A DNA stretch of 14,764 bases from Bremia lactucae (taxonomy: Eukaryota; Oomycota; Peronosporomycetes; Peronosporales; Peronosporaceae): contig NW_027152213.1 in assembly GCF_004359215.1 (NCBI RefSeq), positions 865,306 to 880,069 on the forward strand. Reading direction: 5' to 3'. Shown one piece after another: positions 7,323 through 14,764 of this stretch. How positions within the stretch are numbered: position 1 is the stretch's first letter; each line of letters begins with the position of its first letter. Below the pieces are notes generated by a model. The model made no database searches, was not told where the DNA came from, and saw nothing but the letters and a program-made list of their open reading frames with translations. A program made the translations under genes and the position numbers.

Positions 7323-7940
7323 CGCAGCTGACTCGAATCGGGTCGGTGTGATATTGCATCAGCGACGACATTAAGTCGTCCTGGTTTATTATCCAAGGAG
7401 AAATTATCTTACGCGAAGAAGGATAGCCACCTCGCCATTCTTTGCGAGAAGGGTGGGCTATTTACGGCCGTGCGTAACGACGCATGGTCCGTATATACGA
7501 TGAACGGTTTATCTCCGAGGAGATTGACCTTTAATTTAGACAGTGCATATTTCATGGCAAGGAGTTCCTTGTCATGCACTGGGTAACGCGTTCAGCTGGT
7601 TGCGACTGACGCGATTGGTAACAGACGACGCGCCATCTGTATCGTATTGCATTTACGCACAGCCGATTGCGAAATCGCTGGCGTCACAGACCATATGGAA
7701 TGGTCTGTCTTGATCTGCAATCGCCAAGATGTGCGATTGGATAAAGTTTTCCTTAGTACCTTCAAAGGAACGCTGACAATCAGCGTTCCATAACCATTTC
7801 TCGTCTTTTTTTTTCAAGAGACGAGAGCGATGAACTTCCATCTCGGCATAATTGCGAGAGTACTTGTGCAAGTACGCCGCTAAACCAAAGAACTTTCTAA
7901 GTCCCTTGACATCGACTGGAACTGGCCAGTCGGTAATTGA
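7323..7940 (-). pseudogene. pol: RT connection and RNase H of copy C, interrupted
   Basis: Homologous to 1-615. Recognisable pieces are KYSRNYAEM, CQRSFEG, CDASDFAIGCA followed by a TAA stop at 7653, DKELLAMKYAL, VYTDHASLRTAVNSP, a stop after RWLSFFA, and PGRLNVVADAISHRPDS. Compared with copy A it has lost the open frame, gained a T run (nine T at 7806-7814, an extra Lys codon) and carries many substitutions. The first 20 bases next to the 1994-bp block (7846 onward) are already identical to copy A. Confidence 0.8.
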
Positions 7941-8905
7941 TCTTTTTGGGATCAGGGCGCACGCCGTGTTAACAGACGATGCACCCTAGAAGTGGTATTT
8001 CGCTTGCAGCGAAGATACACTTCTTGAGATTTGCGTACAACTGATGCTTTCGCATAAGTGTAAGAACCTGACGAACGTGAGCTTTATGAAACTTCCACGT
8101 CCGTCTTTCCATCTATGGCTCGGCTATGGACGAATACATCGTCAAAATATCTCGATGCGAATTCTCGCACCGGTCTCGACAGATTCGGTACGCATCTGTT
8201 GAATGTTGCAGGGGCGTTACTAAGCCCCTCTGGCATTACTAGCCATTCCCAGAGCATCCCACTGGGAGTGCTCACTGCTGTGTACGGGATGTCCCTTTCA
8301 CGCATAAGGATTTGATAGAACCCATCCATCAGATCGATAGACGAAAGATCGTACTCTTAGACATACCATCTATCACTACGTCTTTTCTAGGTATCGACGT
8401 TTGAGCCGGTACCGTTGCAGCATTCAGTTTATTGAATGCGTGTACTATCCGCCGCCCTCCTGTGGCCTTTCGCACACAGAAGATCGGAGATCTATGTGGG
8501 GAGATTGACTCCTTAGATGGCCCGCTTTAATCGATCGTTAAAGAATTTATCGATCGCAAGTAATTGTTCACGAGGCAGTGGCCACTGCTTCATGAGACAG
8601 TACTTCGAGCCCGGTATGAGCTCGATCTTATGTCGAGTGCCTTTATCCTTAAACAACTCGCATGGAACTGCTTCAAAAAATATATCCCTGAATTCAATCA
8701 AATCCTTGTATAAAGGATTTGTCTTAAGTGACTCCAAGGATTGAGTAGTATATCTCTCAATCCGAGTCTTCACATCGAGGACACTTTCGTCCTTCGATGA
8801 GCTGCTGGGAACCCGTTCGTTCTCTGCAAAATTACCGCTGACTGAATATCGGTTACGTATATTCGTCCTCTGTGACGAGTACGCAGATCTGCGTGATTCT
8901 TCCAC
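7941..8905 (-). pseudogene. pol: Reverse transcriptase of copy C, frameshifted
   Basis: Identical by eye to 616-1580, including every stop and frameshift: the VPCEL and KQWPLPREQ segment, FCVRKATGG, MDGFYQILMRERDIPYTAVS, and the YFDD catalytic box at 8138-8149. Because both copies share the same disabling lesions, neither can supply RT. The shared lesions mean the sequence was already dead when duplicated or converted. Confidence 0.85.
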
Positions 8906-9560
8906 TATGCAGATCTCTCAAGAACCGATTGGGTTCTAGGGTTGGTAATTAAATTATCTTTAACGTTAACTCCGGAGGCGCATACAGATCAAGAGTATAA
9001 GCGCCTACTCTTGAACCGTTATTTACCAAGGCATTCAATGTCTCAGTACTTCCTGGGATTTATCCACAGGCTGCCGAGGGATCAATCCCTCGGGCTGCTG
9101 AAGTCAAGTCACTTCAGCATTAACTATATACAAGGTGAATTCACCTCAAGTACGTGGGGACTTATTTCCTAAACGTCTTCCGACTGCGATTGCGCTATCG
9201 CAGTCGGGTCCTCTACGGTCGACTCTCTACTCGACCTAGGATCATCGTGTTGTCCATTTTAGACAGCCGGTATCTTCCTTGAATGTCGCCCGCTAGGCGT
9301 ACATTTATGTCTCAATCCACTCGACTTATTCGAGTGGTGGACCTTCGGCGCTGCCTGTGCATTCGCACTGCCGCCGGCAGCTGACTCCACAGTGTGATTA
9401 GTAATCACGCTGTGATCTTGTGCAGACGTACTAATGACCGTACCACAAGTGACGCCATCGCACTCACTCGTAGTACACCCACACGCTTGTGGACGCTCCA
9501 AGATGTTCATCAGATGGCCATCTGATGAATAAGTGGCAGGTATCTTTACGAATCGATGCT
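8906..9560 (-). pseudogene. Protease tail and protease-RT linker of copy C
   Basis: Identical by eye to 1581-2235. The protease C-terminal tail (LERPQACGCTTSECDG to SRKIPAV) lies at 9259-9510. The degenerate linker with several stops lies at 8906-9258. Homology to the plus-strand protease ends at 9560, where the chromodomain begins on the other strand. Confidence 0.75.
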
Positions 9561-9846
9561 ACCACAACCGTTGGTGGATTCCCACGGTGGTCAGCGTTTC
9601 CTTGTGGAACGTATCCAGAACCACCGTGATGTGAAGGGGCAGCGAACGAATCTTGTTCGCTGGCGTGGTTATCCACCTTCACATGACAGCTGGGAGCCTT
9701 GGTCCCAGCTGGTTGCTGACGTTAGGGGCCTCGTCCGTCAGTATGACGAGACCCATCCGATGGTTCAGAAGGTTCATCGGAAAACACGCGCCGCTGGCGC
9801 CTGTAAATCGATTGCAAAACGTCAATCGCGTCATGCATCACAATAG
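9556..9846 (+). CDS. Chromodomain ORF of copy C
   Basis: Ninety-six codons with the same translation as 2231-2521, including FLVERI, LVRWRGYPPSHDSWEP and the basic tail. The first difference from copy A to the right of the identical block is at 9840, near the end of this ORF; the change is silent in the protein but breaks a GCATCTC/GAGATGC stem. As in copy A it is separated from its integrase by inversion. Expression is unknown. Confidence 0.7.
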   Translation: MLPQPLVDSHGGQRFLVERIQNHRDVKGQRTNLVRWRGYPPSHDSWEPWSQLVADVRGLVRQYDETHPMVQKVHRKTRAAGACKSIAKRQSRHASQ

Positions 9847-9912
9847 AGATGCGACCCCTTCCCCAGGGCGAAGAAAGGGAATAGACATCCCCTTTTACCC
9901 TCTTCGAGATGT

Positions 9913-10864
9913 CTACACAACACGGACAGGGATCACCCCGCGTGAGGCATGGAGTCCAGCCTCACGTGACAACCGATGCAATTTATATTTTGCACCGGTT
10001 GGAGTTCTTTTCTCAAACTTAACGCGATTCGCGTTAAGTTTTTGAAGCCAGGCTTCGCGTCCAATGTCTTTGACATTGCGAATGAACGCGCTACAGGCTT
10101 GCATAAGCGAGACTTTATCTCGCTTATTGTTGCCACTAAACCATCGATGCTTAAGAAAAGCATCGAGATAGAAATCTTCCTCAGCGCGAAAGTTCTTCGC
10201 GCTGGGATCAAGGCCATGTAGCTTTGTCGCAATAAATAAGGGATATTTATTGTGAGGAGTAGTTTCTCCAGACAAGCTATTGATTAGCCGCTCTGGCAAA
10301 AGCCACGGCTTCTTTTCAGGGGCGTGATGAGACATTTTACTGTCTTCATTCCCCTGAGTGGTACCCACTGAAGCAGGGGTACCACAAGAACTTTTCTTAC
10401 GATGGCTTACGCCATCGTCATCACCTTGCACAGAAACACGTGCAGGTGACCGTATGGGAGATCGAACGGGTGATGAGGGATCATACTCATCGTCGGATCC
10501 AAATAGACTATTGACTCGTCTATCAGAATGAGCCCTCTCATTCGAAGGCTCATCGTCAGCCGCCTGACGTCTATCAGGCGACTGTTCCATTCTCCCCGAG
10601 TCGGCCATTTCGTCCGACGCGCATTCGTAGTCGACCTCCAATAGGGTCGTATTCACGTGGTGAATCACCACGTGCACTCGCAACATCTAGTGCTGTGCGA
10701 GTGGAAGATACTACGGCAGACGTTCCGTCTGCCGCAAGAGATAACAGTGCGCCACCCGCGGCTGCACGAACCGCAGCCGAAGGCGCAGCACTATCGACAC
10801 CCCGCATGAGTTGATTCTTCATGCGATGGAATTCAAAATGATGGTTCTGACCAATCAACATCAT
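9913..10864 (-). pseudogene. Antisense accessory ORF of copy C, one frameshift
   Basis: Second copy of the unrecognised minus-strand protein. The N-terminal part (start at 10864, HHFEFHRMKN, Ala/Ser-rich) is separated by a frameshift near 10642 from the acidic region and the conserved domain, which stay open to 9913. Against copy A the acidic/SP region has many replacements and an in-frame 12-bp deletion (one SPVQ unit fewer). The conserved domain differs only by one residue, Trp260 to Cys. It stops with GVIPVRVV, 65 bp before the convergent chromodomain ORF. The domain is open and conserved while the tail is not, which fits a gene that was under selection until recently. Confidence 0.6.
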
Positions 10865-10922
10865 TTTAAAATTAAGTGGTCACATTGTGACCGCTCAATG
10901 ACAGTCAGAGTGATTTTCGTTT

Positions 10923-10935
10923 AAGGGAGGGGTGA
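10923..10935 (+). other. Polypurine tract of copy C
   Basis: AAGGGAGGGGTGA directly before the LTR2 start TGTAACGGGG, equivalent to 3615-3627. It marks plus-strand orientation of the 3' end. Confidence 0.75.
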
Positions 10936-11389
10936 TGTAACGGGGTGTATCGTTGCATGAAATTAACACTTAAACGTTGTTAATTAATATAATATCGAGA
11001 AGGTAGATAATATTTGGAGGATATTACTTTGTATAGTAATGTTCAGAATTCTTATCCATAAAAAGGTATAGACCATTATATCTATTTATTCCGCATACTA
11101 ATCAGCTGTAGAGATAAACAAAAGAGAGATACAGATAAGATAAGATAAAAATTCAATTACATGTTTAGTATTAGATTATAATTAAGCTATCATTTACAAG
11201 ATAGATAGAAGAGATACTTGATGATATTAATACAGTTTTTATTTAACCCTCTTTAAGCTAGTTACCTTAAAGAGAAGTCTTCCTCTGCACGTACTAGTGT
11301 ACGTGAAATAACGTACGGCACTACTCGCAACTAAAGCAGTGCTAAGTGGACTTGTACTGAAGCAGTACAAGACGTAGTGCCCTGTTACA
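10936..11389 (+). repeat. LTR2 (3' LTR of copy C)
   Basis: A 454-bp LTR starting TGTAACGGGG and ending CCCTGTTACA. It is collinear with LTR1 and LTR3, with three GATAA units (11134-11148) and the hairpin CACGTAC-TAGT-GTACGTG at 11288-11305. In the 3' terminal structure, arm 2 is a perfect 9-bp stem with loop AAG (CTTGTACTG / CAGTACAAG, 11351-11371). It differs from LTR1 by substitutions and indels, more than the identical pol block does. Confidence 0.85.
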
Positions 11390-11831
11390 CAAATCAACAT
11401 TGCGTGGTTCGCCGTCTGCGGGTTCTGTACAAAGCATGGGCTAGACTGAGTACAATACGCATTACGGATTCGGTCTCTACTTTCAAACATTCAACTGAAC
11501 CTTGACTTTGATGTAGGTTCCCAACGATAAGCTCCTGATTAAGAATTGATTCTCGCGCCGATGAATTTATCAATTTCTCCAGTGTTGTTAAATAATTATC
11601 TAAATGCATTATCCATAGTCATTTCAACCGCCGCCACTAGAAAGATCTTAAGCAAGTTAGAATTGTGGCGTTTTGCACCCTCAGATGATCTTCTGTCTTC
11701 AACTGTATCACTATCACTCCCGTCTTGGCCCTATGCAGTGTCTACGGAGTCAAAGCCGTCACACCCATTCCGACCTAGCGTTTCGATAACACCGCTACCA
11801 ACTCCTACGAAAAAGCGCTTGAAGCCCAAAG
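11390..11831. other. 442-bp non-element spacer between LTR2 and LTR3
   Basis: Unique-looking DNA without the hairpin pattern of the elements. Both strands hold partly open frames: minus 11394-11609, which contains LDNYLTTLEKLINSSARES and is helix-like, and plus 11546-11836, Ser/Pro-rich. The minus strand continues with a coding-like run in another frame (HNSNLLKIFLVAAVEMTMD). It may be a host gene fragment against which element E inserted; I cannot name it. Confidence 0.35.
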
Positions 11832-12275
11832 TGTAACGGGGTGTATCGTATCCTGAAGTTAACACTTAAAGGTTGATAATTAATATATTATCTAAAAGGT
11901 AGATAATATTTGGAGAATATTACTTTACGTGGTAATATTTTAAAAGCTTATCCATTGGTAGATAAAGACCATAATATCTACTTTCTCCGCGGTCCAGTCA
12001 GCGCTGGACGTGCGCAAAGAGAATGACAGATAAGGCCATTAATATATGTTTTGTATTAGTTTATAATTTAGTTAGTATTAAGTAGATAGACAAGAAGAAC
12101 TTAATTATATTAAATACAGTTTTTTTTTAATAACCCTCTTTAAAAGCAAGTGTTTTAAAAAGAGAGTATTCCTCTGCACGTACTAGTGTACGTGAAAAGT
12201 GAGGCACCACTCGCACTGAGGCAGTGCGAAGTGGACTTGAACTGAGGCAGTGCAAGTCAGTAGTGCCCCGTTACA
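11832..12275 (+). repeat. LTR3 (5' LTR of element E)
   Basis: A 444-bp LTR with perfect 10-bp terminal inverted repeats (TGTAACGGGG / CCCCGTTACA). It contains one GATAA unit, a private GTCCAG-TCAGCG-CTGGAC hairpin near 11990, the shared hairpin CACGTAC-TAGT-GTACGTG (12177-12194) and the full two-armed 3' structure (12203-12267). It is the most divergent of the three LTRs. Confidence 0.9.
12203..12267 (+). other. Two-armed RNA/DNA secondary structure at the LTR 3' end
   Basis: An outer stem GGCACCACT / AGTAGTGCC (8 of 9 pairs) encloses two hairpins. Arm 1 is CGCACTG-AGG-CAGTGCG (12212-12228). Arm 2 is GACTTG, one mismatch, then ACTG-AGG-CAGT, mismatch, CAAGTC (12234-12258). Both loops are AGG, and the arms share the direct repeat ACTGAGGCAGTGC 26 bp apart. 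Comparable structures occur at the ends of LTR2 (full) and LTR1 (collapsed to one arm). A role in dimerisation, packaging, priming or RNA stability is possible, but this is inference. Confidence 0.7.
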
Positions 12276-12325
12276 CCTGTTAGCACTTTGTAGTCCATCC
12301 AAGGACCACAGTTCCATCATCTAAC
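12276..12325 (+). other. Leader between LTR3 and gag; no canonical primer-binding site
   Basis: The base after the LTR begins CCTGTTAGCACTTTGTAG. The usual TGG start of a site complementary to a tRNA CCA end is not present in the first 18 bases. Either the primer is unconventional (internal tRNA pairing or self-priming) or the site has mutated. The leader ends in the left arm of the gag-start hairpin. Confidence 0.5.
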
Positions 12326-12343
12326 ATGAACATGTTAGATGAT
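12316..12343 (+). promoter_or_regulatory. 13-bp hairpin containing the gag start codon
   Basis: ATCATCTAACATG (12316-12328), loop AA, CATGTTAGATGAT (12331-12343): a perfect inverted repeat, extended outward by TTCC / GGAA with small bulges. The gag ATG is 12326-12328, at the top of the left arm. If it forms in RNA it would shield the start codon. Confidence 0.65.
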
Positions 12344-13283
12344 AATGGAAATACGCATCACGTTTCGCGTGAAAGCTACTCCTTTCTAAGTGACATAGAA
12401 AGAAGTGCGGTCGAACGAATGAGTTCGACCGTAGGGAACGATGCCATCTTGGCCATGCTGTCCGGTTTGGACAGAGATGCCCTCCATCCAGCCATCGCCA
12501 AGTTCATACAGCATGAACTTGACGAGGCGAAGGAGAAGGTAGCCTTGCTTTGTCAGCAAGGTTCTCAACAGGCTGAACTGTTGCGGCTACAACAGGTACA
12601 GACCCCTGTACTGGGATGACGCACACGCGTCGTCCGTAAACCTCAAAAAATGACATCTCTAAGTATAGGGGAGTCGAAGAAGATATCTCTTAAGATGGTT
12701 TTTCGAGTTGGACGATGCCATAAGGGCACGTCACATCGTCGACGAGCAAATGCAAGTCGCATTCTCTCAATCAAATTTAGCAGGTCGTGCCAAAACTTAA
12801 GCATTGGGCCTTAAGTTGCGCGACCCATACGTCTTTTGGTCGCTAGAGGCTTTTAAAGCCCGGCTCAAACAGACGTTTGAACCACCAAGGGCTGAGTTCA
12901 GAGCTCGTTCAGAGCTTCTGAAACTCAAGCAAGGCAAGCGTGATGTTCACGCATATGCCCAGCACATACGACTCTTAGCGAGTTGTATAACAAAGAACCC
13001 AGTTTTTCATGAACACACGTTGATTACGATGTTCATGCAAGGTCTTACGGATTGTCCCGTAAAGATCCACCTGTTCCGCTTGGAACTGGATACGCTTGAA
13101 GAAGCAATATCCGTTGCGGAACAGGAGGACTTTAGCTTGAGACAGGCTCAAGCTAGTCCGTCATCATATCGTTCTCCAAGACGACACGACTATTCTCCAG
13201 AACATTTGAACCTCTTTATGTCGAAAGCGAGAAACCTCGCTTTTCGAACAAAACGCGATTGCAGAAATGCATATCGATGCTAA
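12326..13283 (+). pseudogene. gag: Gag (capsid) of element E, broken by stops and frameshifts
   Basis: Gag forms the virus-like particle in which reverse transcription occurs. The N-terminal part (12326-12619) is helical and acidic, starting MNMLDDNG and ending in a Gln/Leu-rich stretch (ELLRLQQVQ). A TGA follows at 12617. KYRGVEED (12661-12684) is in another frame, and a frameshift near 12685 leads to FELDDAIRARH. A TAA at 12798-12800 interrupts GRAKT-ALGLKLRDPY, where a Trp codon is expected from the family. The core capsid region (12804-13283) is open: FKARLKQTFEPP, SELLKLKQGKRDVHAYAQHI, FMQGLTDCP and LEEAISVAEQEDFSLRQAQA, typical of the Retrotrans_gag domain. The lesions make an intact Gag impossible. 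Confidence 0.85.
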
Positions 13284-13492
13284 AAGTTACGACACTATGG
13301 TCATGGGTGTAGTGCTCCACGCCCAGTACCGAGAGGTACAGAACGTATTTAGGACCAAATGCCAAAAAGAGCAACGATCGCGGGTCCGACGTGTTGCGAA
13401 ATCGGAACAGCGAGGCGGACGCCAAAAAACGGTCGGGGTCAGGGGCGCAACATCCGACTGATCCAGCAACCTCAAGATAATTTGCAAATCTC
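13257..13492 (+). pseudogene. Nucleocapsid zinc-knuckle remnant and gag-pro linker
   Basis: In frame with gag, a Cys, a stop at 13281-13283, then KLR, His, YGHG, Cys reproduces the C-x4-H-x4-C half of a CCHC knuckle; the first Cys is replaced by Ala. The family knuckle binds element RNA. Downstream is a basic, frame-shifting linker (SAPRPVPRG, then Arg/Lys-rich) up to the protease. Confidence 0.55.
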
Positions 13493-14182
13493 TTGACGAA
13501 AGTTGCTCCAGACACACAATCATTATGTGTCTCTGCACCTAGTGATGAGGTATACCTCATCACCTTGAAATTAAAAGTGACAAAAACATTGTCACTTAGA
13601 GCCCTAGTGGACTGTGGAGCGTCGAATAACTTAATTGGTCGCCAGTCGCTAGTGGGTCGTAGGCTCAGATATGTTAAGCGCGGTATCCCTCCAACGAGGA
13701 TGACGGTGCGTTTAGCGACAGGTGCATCGATAACAGTAATGAAACGCGTAGTAAAATTTCACTACACGTTAAAAGATTTACAGCACGATGATGATTTCAT
13801 TGTACTGGATTTGGATGACAAATTTGATGTCATCCTAGGTTTACCTTGGCTCAAAAAATATAAGCCATGGATCAGCTGGCAGCATCGATCCGTAAGGATG
13901 CCTGCCACTTGTTCATTAGATGGCCATCTGATGAACGTCTTGGAGCGTCCACAAGCGTGTGGGTGTACTACGAGTGAGTGCGATGGCGTCACTTGTGGTA
14001 CGGTCGTAAGTACGTCTGCACAAGATCACAGCGTGATTACTAATCACACTGTGGAGTCAGCTGCCGGCGGCTGTGTTAATGCACAGGCAGCGCCGAAGGT
14101 CCACCACTCGAATAAGTCGAGTGGATTGAGACATATATGTACGCCTAGCGGGCGACATTCAAGGAAGATACCGGCTGTCTAA
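13493..14182 (+). CDS. Retropepsin-like aspartic protease of element E
   Basis: An open frame of 229 codons. Residues 37-46 hold the active-site motif LVDCGASNNL (Asp40, with Cys in place of the usual Ser/Thr). Residues 72-82 (VRLATGASITV) fit the flap, and VILGLPWLKKYKP (113-125) is the conserved hydrophobic-Gly motif near the domain end. Residues 140-229 are a Cys/Ser/His-rich tail, also present in inverted form in copies A and C. The enzyme would cleave the Gag-Pol polyprotein. It is normally part of a polyprotein, so the ATG at 13493 is only the first in the open frame. This is the longest intact pol piece in the window, but it is out of frame with gag and ends before RT. Confidence 0.8.
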   Translation: MTKVAPDTQSLCVSAPSDEVYLITLKLKVTKTLSLRALVDCGASNNLIGRQSLVGRRLRYVKRGIPPTRMTVRLATGASITVMKRVVKFHYTLKDLQHDDDFIVLDLDDKFDVILGLPWLKKYKPWISWQHRSVRMPATCSLDGHLMNVLERPQACGCTTSECDGVTCGTVVSTSAQDHSVITNHTVESAAGGCVNAQAAPKVHHSNKSSGLRHICTPSGRHSRKIPAV

Positions 14183-14764
14183 AATGGACAACACGATGAT
14201 CCTAGGTCGAGTAGAGAGTCGACCGTAGAGGACCCGACTGCGATAGCGCAATCACAGTCGGAAGACGTTTAGGAAATAAGTCCCCACGTACTTGAGGTGA
14301 ATTCACCTTGTATATAGTTAATGCTGAAGTGACTAGACTTCAGCAGCCCGAGGGATTGATCCCTCGGCAGCCTGTGGATAAATCCCAGGAAGTACTGAGA
14401 CATTGAATGCCTTGGTAAATAACGGTTCAAGAGTAGGCGCTTATACTCTTGATCTGTATGCGCCTCCGGAGTTAACGTTAAAGATAATTTAATTACCAAC
14501 CCTAGAACCCAATCGGTTCTTGAGAGATCTGCATAGTGGAAGAATCACGCAGATCTGCGTACTCGTCACAGAGGACGAATTTACGTAACCGATATTCAGT
14601 CAGCGGTAATTTTGCAGAGAACGAACGGGTTCCCAGCAGCTCATCGAAGGACGAATGTGTCCTCGATGTGAAGACTCGGATTGAGAGATATACTACTCAA
14701 TCCTTGGAGTCACTTAAGACAAATCCTTTATACAAGGATTTGATTGAATTCAGGGATATATTTT
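13881..14764 (+). repeat. Inverted repeat arm, 884 bp, partner of 8677-9560 and 1352-2235
   Basis: The plus-strand pol of element E matches the reverse complement of both inverted cores over the same length without net indels. Near-identity over 884 bp with a 4.3-kb spacer to the nearer partner forms a large inverted repeat. The arm continues beyond the window. Confidence 0.8.
14183..14764 (+). pseudogene. pol: Protease-RT linker and RT N-terminus of element E, cut by window edge
   Basis: After the TAA of the protease frame come DDPRSSREST and EDPTAIAQSQSEDV, then stops and a segment with LYAPPELTLKII and LEPNRFLRDLHSGRI. The RT N-terminal part (from about 14534) is open to the edge: EESRRSAYSSQRTNLRNRYS, then KTRIERYTTQSLESLK and LYKDLIEFRDIF. 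It is about 99% identical to the inverted strands of copies A and C (differences for example at 14256 and 14334). Confidence 0.8.

Larger units (their letters stand above)
7846..9839 (+). repeat. Direct repeat, partner of 521-2514
   Basis: Second member of the identical pair described at 521-2514. Gene conversion, recent duplication within a divergent pair, or assembly error could explain it. Confidence 0.8.
5916..11389. mobile_element. Rearranged Ty3/gypsy element, copy C
   Basis: This repeats the architecture of copy A, with the missing left part now visible. Integrase, RNase H, RT and the protease 3' part read on the minus strand (5916-9560), then chromodomain (+), antisense ORF (-), polypurine tract and LTR2 (+). 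Bases 7846-9839 are identical by eye to 521-2514. Outside that block the two copies differ by several percent, with indels. No 5' LTR or gag was found at its left side. Confidence 0.85.
11832..14764 (+). mobile_element. Ty3/gypsy element E, 5' part (right end outside window)
   Basis: Collinear plus-strand order: LTR3 (11832-12275), leader, gag (12326-13283), nucleocapsid remnant, protease (13493-14182), linker and RT N-terminus at the right edge. This is the normal gene order of the family and provides the reference that shows copies A and C are inverted. Several stops and frameshifts in gag and the linker make it defective. The flank before the LTR is CAAAG; the other target-site copy would be outside the window. 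Confidence 0.9.

Noticed and set aside
12203..12267. tRNA or tRNA-like gene at the LTR end
   Set aside because: Two arms plus an outer stem resemble part of a cloverleaf, but there is no anticodon-type third arm, no T-loop consensus and no A/B box match.
13216..13563. Minus-strand ORF of 115 codons over the gag-protease linker
   Set aside because: It is antisense to the nucleocapsid remnant and protease start, with no recognisable features.
1..14764. CRISPR-like array or satellite from the many short repeats
   Set aside because: The inverted repeats all differ in sequence; there is no constant repeat unit with spacers, and the host is eukaryotic.

Overview
The window is repeat-rich eukaryotic DNA built almost entirely from Ty3/gypsy LTR retrotransposons. 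The gag, protease, reverse transcriptase (RT), RNase H and integrase readings resemble the gypsy family that is abundant in oomycetes (Phytophthora and downy mildews). That host assignment is from memory, not from a search. No intact host gene, tRNA, rRNA or CRISPR array was recognised. Every pol reading is broken by stops or frameshifts.

Layout: (A) 1-4068 is a rearranged element cut by the left edge. On the minus strand, from right to left, it has protease 3' end, RT and RNase H. At 2235/2236 this joins a plus-strand chromodomain, then a minus-strand ORF of unknown function, a polypurine tract and a plus-oriented LTR (LTR1). (B) 4069-5915 is AT-rich spacer with a foldback element, a 58-bp RT scrap and unassigned coding-like relics. 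(C) 5916-11389 is a second copy of the same rearranged architecture, with integrase included, ending in LTR2. (D) 11390-11831 is a non-element spacer. (E) 11832-14764 is the 5' part of a plus-strand element: LTR3, gag, protease and the RT N-terminus, running off the right edge. Its last 884 bp are an inverted match to the pol cores of A and C.

How the parts relate: a normal element of this family would read LTR, gag, protease, RT, RNase H, integrase, chromodomain, LTR on one strand. In A and C the protease-to-integrase core is flipped relative to chromodomain, polypurine tract and LTR. Both copies share the same junction but differ on both sides of a roughly 2-kb identical block, so the rearrangement predates their divergence.

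Three things stand out. First, the element interiors are packed with short inverted repeats (stems of 7-13 bp, small loops) at a density far above chance, in gag, protease, RT, RNase H, integrase, chromodomain and the antisense ORF, but not in the spacers. Second, the antisense ORF between chromodomain and 3' LTR shows codon-level conservation: within its conserved domain all seven differences between the two copies fall at third codon positions. Third, the LTR 3' ends carry a compact two-armed secondary structure. All comparisons were made by eye.
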